A stretch of 64,000 nt of DNA, from NCBI GenBank assembly GCA_020310875.1, contig CM035433.1, forward strand, positions 108,925,758-108,989,757, written 5' to 3'. The DNA comes from Ceratopteris richardii (taxonomy: Eukaryota > Streptophyta > Polypodiopsida > Polypodiales > Pteridaceae). The notes under the pieces are model-generated. The model was not told the origin of the DNA and made no database searches. It worked only from the letters and a program-made list of their open reading frames with translations. This document shows, one piece after another, positions 31,880 to 42,550 of the stretch. The position numbers and the translations under genes were made by a program. Numbering within the stretch: the first letter of the stretch is position 1; each line of letters starts with the position of its first letter.

Positions 31880-33130
31880 TGAAGTGATGCGAGAAAGATG
31901 GTCTGCCCTAAGATGGGTTCTACCTTTCTTGACAACAACTTCAAAGTCGTATTCCATTAGTAAGAGGAACCATCTTACTAAGCGGCCTGTATTGCAAGGT
32001 TTATTGACCAAATATAGTAACGCTTGATGATCAGTGAAAAACTTGAACTTATTGGCCAATAAATAGTGTCTAAACTTTTTCACAGCGTATACCATGCCTA
32101 AGCCTTCTCTCTCCGTTGTGGTATAATTTCATTCAGCTGCATTTAATTGTCTACTAGCATATGCTATCGGCAAATCTAGGTTTCCTTCACCTGTGGGTTG
32201 TGCTAGCACACATCCTATTGCATGATTGGAGGCATCTACATGGACATGAAAGGGTTTGCTCCAATCCGGAGTAGTCAATATTGGTGCTGTGCACAAACGT
32301 CTTTTCAGCTCGTTGAAGGAATTCTCGCATTCCTCGTTCCACTCAAAATTTGTTAACAACCCATAAAGAGGTTTAGCTATGATGGCATACATGTGGATAA
32401 ACCTACGGTAATATCCACAATGGCCCATAAAGGCTTGTACCTCTTTAACATTCCTTGGTCTTGGCAGCTCTGCTATTGCTCTTACTTTGTCCTCATCTAT
32501 TGAAATTCCATTCTTAGAAACAATGTGACCTAAGATCTTACCTTGTCGTACCATGAACACACACTTTTCTGGGTTCAGACAAACTCGATAATCTCTACAC
32601 TTGTTGAAGATTTGTCTGAGCTCAGGGATGTGGTAACTTCTTTCTTGGGAATGAGCGCATAAATCATCCACATATACTTCTAAGCTCTTTCGCAAGAACT
32701 CTTTGAAGACAAGACACCTTTGGAATGTTGCAGGTGCATTGGTGAGCCCAAATGGCATCACACGAAATGCAAAAATTCCCCATTCTGTGGCAAAGGCCGT
32801 TTTATGTTGATCTTCGGGGGCAATGGCTACTTGGTTGTAACCTGAAAATCCATCAAGGAAGCTATAAACTTCCTTGCCTGCAACACGCTCCAATAGATGT
32901 TCGGTGATTGGAAGTGGATAACTATCTCTGATCGTAGCGGCATTAACTTTTTTAAGGTTAATGCACACTCGCAATTTCCCATTCTTCTTGGGCACCACTA
33001 CAATGGGGGACACCCATTCAGTGTGCTCAATCTCATAGATGAATCCAGCTTCAATCAGCCTGTCAATTTCCTCCTTTATTTTGGCTGCATAATTGTCATT
33101 ATATGTGTAGGGATTTTGTTTGGTGGGCTT
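31880..33130 (-). pseudogene. G2 reverse transcriptase and RNase H
   Basis: RT (about 32560-33130) has SPIVVVPKKNGKLRVC, YSFLDGFSGYNQ, FRVMPFGLTNAPATFQR and the YVDD active-site box (VYVDDLCAHSQ near 32665). RNase H (about 31880-32330) has HVHVDASNHAIGCVLAQ, TDHQALLYLVNK and RADHLSRI. It carries out first- and second-strand cDNA synthesis in the family. The sequence places it in the gypsy group without a chromodomain. Confidence 0.88.
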
Positions 33131-34059
33131 GGCATCAGCGGTCATCGGAATCGTATGAGAGCAAATCTTTGGATCTACTCCTTTCAAGTCTCTATAGTGC
33201 CATGCGAACACATCCCTATATTCCCTTAATAGAGCTACAAGCTCTGCTTCTTCTTTTGCACTTAGGTCATCTCCTATGTACGTACATCGTTCTTCGTTTC
33301 CTTCAATGGTCACTACAATTTTTTTGGTCTTTTCTTTATTGTCATATGCTTCTCCTATAATGGCCTCTCTCTTAGGCATCCGTACCAAAATTTTCCGGTC
33401 TTCCACTTCATATTTCTTGAAATTTTCTGGTACTTCAAACAATGATTCTTCCTCTTCTTGTTTCACTGCTTTTCTTTTCATTTTCTTTTGACCTCCTTCA
33501 CTTCCTTCCTTTGAATTTATCATTTTAATACTTGTGAGGGGTTCTTCTTCTTTTTGGGTTAACACTCCTATGTCTTCTAAATAGTGTTCCTCTGAATCAA
33601 AGTAAGTATCCATCACAATGGATTCTAGATCATCGTCATTCTCTTCTTCTTCTATGAACTCACTAGGATCACACTCTTCCAACAGGGGCTGACACATGAA
33701 CACTGAAATATCATAACCCTCCTCATCACAATGAGGTGTCCATTGTTCTTCATTGACTGCTATGTCCATGGTAGCTAAGATTTCTGCCCAACCATGAGGT
33801 TCAAATTCCTCATCTGGAAATTTCATCGGTGTATAGGCTGGGTCTTTTATTGGTCTATCTCCTGGGGGAGTTCCTTCTTCTCTCGCTTTTAGGCGCTTTT
33901 CCTCTTCCTCTGCGACCTTGCACATCCACAAGTGAGTATCTTCATGCAGCCATGATGGATCAGGTGAACTTCTAGAATGCACGGAGATAGAATCTTCTTT
34001 CACTTCGTGGATAGGATTCCACTGTAGGGGTGGTACATCTCTGAAGGTGTAATCCTTCA

Positions 34060-36400
34060 GATTGACCTTGGTGGTGACCCCTAAGTGCTGTAAGTACAAG
34101 GAGTTGGTTCCCCAATCCTGTACTATTTGCAATTGTCGTAGGAAGGGTCTTCCTAGGATCATCTCGTAGACATTATTTTTCTCAAAGTCACATATAGCAA
34201 ATGTATGTTCAAACTCTACACCACAAGTGGTTAGAGTTATCCCTTCGAGCAATCCTAGAGGTCTTTCAAAATGACCATCTGCCATTTGAAGCTTCATTCT
34301 AGTTGGTCTTAATGTGGGTTTGCCCCATCGCTTCCACAAGGAGGTGGTCGCAATAGCAACACCAGCACCTGAATCTACGATTGCTTTGGTTGTGTAACCT
34401 TGATAGGTGATTGGAAGATAAGTATTACCTTCTTCACCTTCGCTCATGTCTCCTATCTTGTCGAGAGGTATCTCTGGAACTTTTTGCTTAGAGCCTACTT
34501 TTGGCATATTGGATTCAAGTTCTGGAACCTGATCCTTCACATGATTCCAGAGCTCCGGTTTTGCTTTGAGTAGCTCTTCCACAGTGAGATGACATTGAAC
34601 CTTAGTGTTCTTCACAACATCAGTGTTTCTTGGAATCACTGAGTCTTCATTTCTTACCAATATTGTGGGAGCTCTGATCTGGATAGATTCAGATTCCCAT
34701 GGGCCTATGAAATGAGGCAACTCTTGTAAAGAATTAGATTCAAAATCTAATCTTTCATCTTCTTGTTGCTCTGCTTGGTCTCCATAGATAGACGGAATGT
34801 CTTGGGGAAATTGATAATGAAGATCATCAATCTCAGGAATAGGAGGGGAATTACCCTTCTCCTTGGCCCATTTCTCTTCCTGTATTTCCCGCAAGAACTC
34901 TTGAGAGTACTGTTGAATTGAAGGAGGTATTCCAGCATTCGTGGAATTAGGAACATAAGCTCCCATTGGTGGTGAGCTTCCTCTTTCAATAATTGGTTGA
35001 GCCTGTGGAGGTAAAGAAACTTGTGGTTTGTTTACCAACTGCTCTAATCTTTCTAGTAAGCCTTGGAAATGCAAATCCGGTTTGACAGAGTTTGTCTGAT
35101 TGAACTTTTGACTAGTCTCAAGTATAGCTTGAGCTTGTTCTACCATTTTCATGCACATTTTCATCCGTTCAATCTCTAAATCTGCTCTAGGGTAACTCTT
35201 GTCGAGGTTTGCCGCTGTTGGCCCTTCTTGAAGACGAGCCTGGTAGGCCTTGAACATCATGTCCAAGTCTTCTGGGGTTGGATCTGCAAGAACAGACCCT
35301 GGTTGTGGGTTATTTACAATGGGTGGTGGGGTGGAATGAGGTGGAGTGGATGGAGCTTCGGTATGTGAGGGGCTTTGAGATGCAATGTCTTCTATTTTTG
35401 TTTTGGCATCTTTTAGACTTTCTTCTATTTCAGATATCTTTTTGTTCCACTTGCGATTAGCCTTCTCTCTGGTATCCTTCCATGTTCTTGGTTTCCTCTT
35501 ACTAGGTTCTCCCGACTCACTTGACCCCGATTGCTCAGATGGTTTTGCTTGTTGTGCAGCCTGTGCCCTAGTAACTGCCTGTACAGGAGCCACATTACTG
35601 CTACTTGAACTTGAATCTGCCACTAAGCCTACCACGTTGATGGGTGTGACCTTGGGTGCACTAGAGGGATTCCTGGGACACTCTCTAGGAAGAAGTTCCT
35701 TGCCGCACTCAGGACAAAAGCCTTGTATTGTGATGTTTTGTCCTAGTCCCAGAGCTGGTTGGTGGGGACATTCACGAATGAAATGATCGCCCTGACATCT
35801 AAAGCATGGTCCTCTAGGGGCTTGTGGTCTTACTTGTCTCAATTGGGGCCTCGTAGTTGGATTCGTATACATGACATTGGAGTATTCTGGCTCCCAATTT
35901 TGTTCCATAGGTGGTGCCTCATATTGACACTGAGAAGTCTCACTTTGCTCAGGTGACTCTATATAATAAGCATGTGGACTATCTTCATGGAAGTAGTCTG
36001 AACCATGAGCGTGAGAATCATTTTCTGGTATCAATGGGGTTAGTGGGACCAATGCTCTATTATGGTTCTCCTCCGCCATCGTATATTTAACTGGGATCAC
36101 ATTGGCAGGAGCTGGCGGTTGGTTTCCTAGGACTGGTTGTGGCCTATATGGTGCCTGATATTGCTGCTGGTATTGAGGTTGATATTGTTGTGGCCTATAA
36201 TATGGCTGTTGGTACTGATTCTGAAACCTACCCTGCTGGTAAGGTTGCTGATAATTTTGTCTAACAGCCTGCCTGTTATAGGGACAATCTTGGGTCGTAT
36301 GATTTGTATATTTCCTCTCAATGGTGCAATATAGAGCATTAGAGTTTCCTTGGGGTTGAGTCGTCAACGGACAAACATTAGCCATGAGGATCTCCTCCAC
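34060..36400 (-). pseudogene. G2 gag end/linker with zinc knuckles and first protease
   Basis: A QPY-rich segment (about 36120-36260) is followed by a knuckle, CFRCQGDHFIREC (about 35770-35807), and a third cysteine cluster, CPECGKELLPREC (about 35685-35723). A long, P-rich and charged linker leads to the first protease (AIVDSGAGVAIATT near 34366 and EMILGRPFLRQL). The knuckle spacing is CX2CX3HX4C, one residue shorter than usual. An additional knuckle of the same type overlaps the gag end at about 36390. Confidence 0.8.
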
Positions 36401-38075
36401 ATGTATAACATCGCTTCACTGAGGTGACCCTTGGCATTTGTCTATTTTGGACTCCTAGCTTTTTGGCCACTTGCTCAGCTATCTCATCTATCTCAGTGGA
36501 GGTTCTAGAGGTATGACTTGTAGAACTATCAGAGTCCTTATAGAGTTTGGACAGTCCTAACTCCTCACCCAAGTTGTCTTCTATGTCAATGCATATCCGT
36601 ATACACTCTTCTATGGATCTAGGCTCCTTCAAGTATACATATGACCTTAATTTTGTGCTCAATAGGCCATCTAAAAACAGTGCCACCTGTTTGGCTGATG
36701 TGGGTAATTCTGGTACAGGGCATCTTTCCAAGTACTGTCTAAACCTTCTTCCTGCAAGTCGTACTGTTTCTTGGGGTGTCTGCTTGAAGCTGTGGATCAA
36801 GGATGATGTGTTATGCCTGATACCACTCTTGGAAAATTCTACAATGAATTCTTCTAGAAGCTGACCTATCTCTCTATAGTTGCGACTGTTTAGAGGTTGA
36901 AACCAAGCTAAGGCAGTACCCTTAAGAGTCAAACCAAATGCCTCGAACTGGGTGAATAAGTCTTCAACCTGTTCAGCTCTTAGCACTTGTTTGAACTCTG
37001 CCACATGATCATAAGGATCTCCAAATCCATCAAAGTAGTTCTTCATTGTCTTAACCACTTGAGAGGGTCTAAGGGTTCTTGAGTGCTCTCGTGGTCTAGG
37101 CAATGGGAAATCATGATCATCTCTTTGATGCCTATGAACTCTATGTCTCTCCCTTTCAAGTCTTTCCGTTCCATATCCTGGTCTGTCTCTGCCTACAGTG
37201 TCTACAAAGCTTACCTCCGGTCTCTCTCTAGTTCTTTCTCTCTGGGTTTCATGAGCCTTGGATGATCCGGCTCCTTGGAGGCCCTGGGAAACATTAGATC
37301 TTGGTGGAGGGAAAATTGATTCACCTTGCCAGGTGTAAGCATGTCTGTCATGATCTGATACTAAGAATAATTTCTGAGATGTGTGATCTAGATAGACAGC
37401 TTTCCCTGGTGTCTCTGGGTCCTTGAATTCATAGATGGTGACTACTGGGCTGGGTTGATCTGGCCTAAATCTCCAAAAGGCTTCCTCCGTTTCTCTATTC
37501 ACGAATAGTTCTATGCTTTTGTTATCTTGAGGAATCCATTCTGGAGTGAGCACTCTGGTTAGGACTGACTTACCTCTAGGAGTCTTGGGTTCTCCTCCTA
37601 GGTCTCCTTGCTCTAGGTCTCCTATCTCATTCTCAGGAATGATATTTCCAAACTCATCTGTCCTATCTGGTAAGTTGGTAACCACATACATGGTTCCTTC
37701 CTTATCAATGTAAGCACCCTCTTCGAACTTGACCACTAGGTGTTCAAGTCCAAAGGGCTGGTCAGGATTCTTGAGTTGAACCACTGATCGCCTTAGACCA
37801 TCCTCATAGATGCGAGCACCTAATTGGTTGGTCCTGATATACTCCAATTGGGTCTTATAGGGACCTTCTGGTGTCTGTAAATAGGCAGTGCCTGAGCTAC
37901 GTGTGGGTCTTTCCATGCTAAAAGACATTTCCGAGTCACTGGTTTCTGAACTTCGTGAGTAAGGATAACCACTAAGCTGTTGAGCCCAAGACTTGGCTGT
38001 ATGGTTGACACTAGCCTCAGATGATCTAATGCTTTGTCTATCCTTGCCTAAGTGTCTGCCAGATCTCAGGTTCAT
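36378..38075 (-). pseudogene. G2 gag
   Basis: It starts MNLRSGRHLGKDRQ at 38075. Residues 1-340 are a lineage-specific extension shared with G1 (RIYEDGLRRSVVQLKNPDQ, EFGNIIPENEI and others). The capsid (Retrotrans_gag) region is about residues 343-490, with MKNYFDGFGDPYDHVAEF, FEAFGLTLKGTALAWFQPL and SFKQTPQETVRLAGRRFRQY. A zinc knuckle (CYTCGG...) closes it. It is particle-forming in the family. Confidence 0.88.
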
Positions 38076-39346
38076 AAGCCTTGGTCTCTAGTCCCAAAGT
38101 TCTCTTCTATTGCTCAAAATCCTTTGGAACACTTTGGTTTTCCAGTTTTCCTGAGGGTCAACTTCAAAATACCCTATCTAATAATCCTGGTATTATTTTT
38201 ACCGTAACCAGTCGATGTTTTGGTTGTACTCCCCACGAGCTTTCCAACAAAACCAAAATCACAGCAAACGGATTTCGTATGAGAAAGTTATGCCAGTTCA
38301 GGGTTTTGGGGGTTAAAATAAGGAAACAGGGCCTCTCAGGAAATGCTTCAAATCAGGCGATACACGACATTTGTAGGACACGATACTTGATACTTGAGGA
38401 ACTCGATACACGATACTTGGTATGTATCGCGATACTTGAAGTAGGCGATACACGATCTTCAACAAGTATCGTGAGCAAACTCCACGATACACGATCTTTG
38501 ATAGGTATCGCGATCGCTGTATAACGATACATGATACTTGACTATCACGATACTCGGGCAAAACGATACTTAGCTCAAGACGATACTCGATATTTGGAAG
38601 AAAACGATACATGATCTCTGACTTAGGCGATACCCGATCTCTGATAAATTTCGCGATCTCGGATAAACGACACCGATCTTCGACTGAAACGATACCGATC
38701 TCTCATGCAAACGATACACGACCTATGAACCAAACGATACACGATGGCTGGTGAGTATCGCGATCTTTGATTGAAACGATCTTTGGCCAAACGATACACG
38801 ATCTATGAGCCAAACGATACACGATCGCTGGTGAATATCGCGATACTCAACCACAGGAGATTCACGATACTTGTCAGGTATCGCGAAACCTCAACCGCGG
38901 GAGAAACACGATACTTGGATTTTTTGGAGTCCAAATTCAAAAATTTTTACAAATATGAGTACCTTGTGTCCTCCTTGTCACTCCTATGTGTCTGTAGATG
39001 CAAAATCTTCCTTCAAACCCACGATGTTGCCCTCACGATACTTGGCGCAGGTTTCGTCACGTTTGGGGCTGTTCACTCGGATTTTCAGCTATTTTGGTGC
39101 TACTTCTTCAGCGCCTCTGTTCTGCACCCTCTCTAAGCTTCTTGCTCACAACCACAAGTAAAAATAAGGTGAATGTACTCTAAAAAATGGGAAAAAACTG
39201 AGAAGATGAAGGCGGGTGGAGATGGTGATGATGATGAAGATGAAGAAGAAGGAAAATTCAGAAACTGAACTGAAAATGATGATTTTTTTACCTTCCAACG
39301 TTGCTACTCTACGTCTTACCGTCACACGCTCGTCCTCCAAGCTCTC
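38076..39346 (-). other. G2 untranslated leader
   Basis: About 1.27 kb lie between primer site and gag ATG. It holds the CGATAC repeat array and an A/G-rich stretch next to the primer site (39180-39290). I see no convincing sense ORF. Confidence 0.7.
38355..38905 (-). repeat. G2 leader array of CGATACACGATAC / TATCGCGAT units
   Basis: More than twenty degenerate ACGATACACGAT-type units occur, and about seven palindromic ATCGCGAT cores are spaced among them. The sequence differs from the G1 array, but the place in the element and the CGAT core are the same. Confidence 0.85.
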
Positions 39347-39364
39347 TCCCCGGCAACGGCGCCA
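39347..39364 (-). promoter_or_regulatory. G2 primer binding site (tRNA-Asp type)
   Basis: The minus strand reads TGGCGCCGTTGCCGGGGA four bases from the LTR end. It is identical to the G1 site. Confidence 0.93.
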
Positions 39365-39368
39365 AATT

Positions 39369-39996
39369 TGGTGTCACTCTAGCACAATGGTGAGTACCAA
39401 CGTGAGGAGATACACCTCATAAATGTCAATCCGTGGAGACGTGAGGACCGGTATGAAGACCGTGAGCAAGTGATGGCACAAGTGTGTGAGTGAAAGCACA
39501 CAAGCATGCACACACATACACACACACGTGCACAATGTAAGAGCAAAGAGTGGAACAATGGAAAGCTTCGATTACCAAAGAACTCTCTTACAAAACTGAA
39601 ATCTACAACAAGCTAACCCAAAAATGAGCTCTCCAGCCCTTTTTATAGTTTTTGAGTGGTTTTGGCCCTGTCCAGACCTAGTGTCCGGCCTAGTTAAAAA
39701 ATAGGTTCCAGGGCTTATTTGGGGGCTCAAACGGAGTCTAAAAATCATGAAAATTGGTAGGATGGTAGTTCTAATACTCCTCAAGCTCGAGGACTCCTCG
39801 GCTTGAACAAAATGGAGTTACAAAAATGGAAAATGGTATTTACAATGGTTTTTAGTGATAAAAATCACTATTTTTGTAGGGATTTCTTCTGAAAATTTGA
39901 CAGGTGCTTCTTGGAGCTCCCTACTTGCTCCTTCTTCTTGTGTGTCCACTTCCTTGATGCACTTCCATTCTTTGTCCTTGATCTTGAGCTTCAACA
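39369..39996 (-). repeat. G2 5' LTR
   Basis: It is 628 bp, matching 27106-27733 with nine substitutions. A TATAAAA box lies at 39641-39647 (minus strand). It ends TTCAACA beside the CATGG duplication. Confidence 0.95.
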
Positions 39997-40001
39997 CATG
40001 G
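39997..40001. repeat. G2 target-site duplication, right copy (CATGG)
   Basis: It is the same 5-mer as 27101-27105. It directly follows the LTR and opens the second part of G1 gag. Confidence 0.95.
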
Positions 40002-42239
40002 TTTCAACCACTAAACGAGAGGCAGTTCAAGAGCATAGATCAACTTCTAAAGGCATTCATTATCGAATTCTCTAAAAGTGGCATAAGACATAACATGTCC
40101 TCGCTTATTCACAGCTTCAAGCAAACCTCTCAAGAAACCGTGAGACTTGTTGGAAGAAGATTTAGGCAATACCTAGAGAGATGCCCTGTCTCTGAGTTAC
40201 CCACACCAGCTAAGCAAGTGGCTTTGTTCTTGGATGGATTGCTAAGCACCAAATTGAGATCATATGTGTACTTGAAGGACCCTAGGACCATAGAAGAGTG
40301 TGTACGCATGTGCATTGACATCGAGCATAACCTAGGGGAGGAATTAGAGCTTTCAAAAATCTACAAAGATACTGATAGTTCTTCTAGTCTCTCTTCGACG
40401 CAATCCACATCTATTGAGGAATTAGCAGAGAAAGTAGCTCAGAAATTAGGTGTCACTAGCAAACAACTCCCAAGATTTGCCCCTGTGAAAAGATGCTATA
40501 CTTGTGGAGGTGACCATATGGCGAATGTATGTCCCATTATGGCTCAACCCCAAGTAAATCCTAGTAGCCAGTACTGCACCATAGAACGAAGATACACCAA
40601 TTACACAACACAAGACTGCCCATACAATAAGCAAGCTGCTAGGCAAACCTACCCTCAGCCATACCCTCAACAAGGCAGATACCAGAGTCAATACCCACCA
40701 CAACAGTATACTAGGCCCCAGCAAAATTACCAACCGCAATATCAGGCCCAACTGAGACCCCAGCCAGTGCTAGCGCAACAACCACCTGCTCCTACTAATG
40801 TGATTCCGGTAAAGTATGCTGCTGCAGAAGAAAACCTGAATATAGCTATAGTCCCAGTAACACCATTAATTTCAGAAAGTGATCCCAGTGACCATAGCTT
40901 TGATTCTACACATGTTGATAGTCCCCAGACTTACTACATGCAGTCTCCTGAAATGGTGAGTCCTATCATAGTGAGGAACCGAGTGAACCTAACTGGGAGC
41001 CAGAGTATGCTAATGTCATGTACGCAAACCCCAACTCTAGACCTCAACCTAGGCAAGTAAGACCCCCATTTCCTAAAGGACCATGCTACAGATGCCAGGG
41101 AGATCATCTCATTCGTGATTGTCCCTTGCCTCCACCTACACAACCCCAGTCAGTGACGATCCAGGGCTATTGCCAGGAGTGTGGAAGCATATCTTACGAG
41201 ACTGCCCAAAGAATCCTAATAATATGCCGAAAATCACTCCTATTAATGTTGCTGGGTTAGTTGTAGACTCCACAGGAAGTGTGACTTCCACTACACCAGT
41301 GCAAATGATCACTAGAGCCCAAGCCTTGCAGCAGAACCAAAGTGTAGGCCAAGAAAAGAGCCCAGATGTTAGTGAAACGGAGAGCATGACAAAGAAGAGG
41401 ACTAGAGCTTGGAGAGATAGTCGTGAAAGAATGAAAAGGCAATGGGCAAAGAAAATGAGTGAACTTGAGGAAAGTCTAAGAGAAACGAGAGTCAGGATAA
41501 CCGAACTCACATCTCAAACTCCCTCTCATACTACCCCACCTCCACCATTCCGAACTCCATCTGACCCGCCACCTTTCAACCCACCTCACCTAATCCCACC
41601 ACCCCCTAGAGTAGGATCAGTCCTAGCAGATCCCACTCCCGAGGACCTAAACATGATGCTTAAAGCATATCAGGCCAGAATCCAAGATGGGCCAAACGTA
41701 ACTGATCATGGAAAGTGCTACCCTAGAGTAGAATTAGAGCTTGAACGAACTAAAATTTGTGCTAAAATGGTGGAGTTGGCTCAAACCATGTTTGAAGCCA
41801 GCCGCCTTTTTAACATATGTAGCTCAGCCAAGACGCAGCTGCACTTTGAAGGACTGTTAGAAAGAATAGAGAGGCTAATTGCACAATCAGAAAAGGAACC
41901 TGCCTCTGAACACAAGGATAAGGCAAGTGAAAGGGCAGGTCTTCCTGCCCAGGAAGCCTATGTGCCTAACTCTATGGAGCCAGACACATCATCTTCTATG
42001 AATCGGTTCACACCAAAATTCCTACGCGAGATTCAAGAAGACAAATGGGCTAAAGAGAGTGAAGTCCCCCCTCCCATTGAACTTGTGGATGATGCACATG
42101 ACCAATTCCCACAAGACATCCCATCCATTTATGAGGAGCATGAGAGCACCCAATCTCAGGAAAGATTAGACTTTGAGTCTAACTCTCTCCAAGAATTACC
42201 CCACTTCATAGGCCCATGGGAAGATAAGTCTACTTGTAT

Positions 42240-42244
42240 GAGAG
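42240..42244. repeat. C7 target-site duplication, left copy (GAGAG)
   Basis: GAGAG precedes the LTR here and follows the other LTR at 47403-47407. Confidence 0.92.
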
Positions 42245-42476
42245 TGTTGGAGATAGATGTCTGTGGAAGCACTGCGAACAGCACAAGGAAGAAGAAGAAG
42301 CTTGGAGCACAAACACACAATACTGAATGTATTATTAGAGAATGTACAAAGATAAGTAGCCCATTAGGGCAATAGGCGTATGTACAAGCCGGGGGAAAGA
42401 AACCTCCTAAAGAGGGAAAAAAGTGCCCCGACGGTCCTAGAGTGTTCACACATATCACTACCTAAATATATCAACA
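42245..42476 (-). repeat. C7 3' LTR
   Basis: The termini are TGTTGGAGAT and TATATCAACA on the plus strand. It matches 47172-47402. A purine-rich tract on the minus strand (42477-42491, containing AGGGGGC) borders it. Confidence 0.92.
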
Positions 42477-42550
42477 AATGCCCCCTGGGAGTGATGCGGT
42501 GAACAAGGAGCTGGTACTCATGTATAAGGAAGTGCCAAGCTATGTGGAAA

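Larger units (their letters stand above)
27106..39996 (-). mobile_element. G2: Ty3/gypsy (Athila/Tat-like) element, nearly whole, inside G1 gag
   Basis: It is 12.9 kb on the minus strand. Two 628-bp LTRs differ at nine positions by eye (about 1.4%). CATGG duplications flank the element. In minus-strand order the content is LTR, tRNA-Asp primer site, repeat-bearing leader, gag, protease, RT, RNase H, tandem H2C2 modules, integrase, second retropepsin-like domain, WVPK tail, 3' untranslated region, hairpin, polypurine tract and LTR. It looks close to whole, with about two breaks in the coding part. At plant rates near 1e-8 per site per year this means under one million years, and longer in slowly evolving lineages. 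Confidence 0.93.
39997..42244 (+). pseudogene. G1 gag, C-terminal part and linker, between G2 and C7
   Basis: Capsid sequence resumes with WFQPLNERQFKSIDQLLK and HSFKQTSQETVRLVGRRFRQY. A zinc knuckle, CYTCGGDHMANVC (about 40497-40535, CX2CX3HX4C), a QPY-rich stretch (40640-40790) and a second knuckle, CYRCQGDHLIRDC (about 41085-41123), follow. The linker (about 41280-42240) matches the G2 linker, for example GSVLADPTPEDLNMM and FLREIQEDKWAKE. It ends at the GAGAG target site of C7. Broken. Confidence 0.82.
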
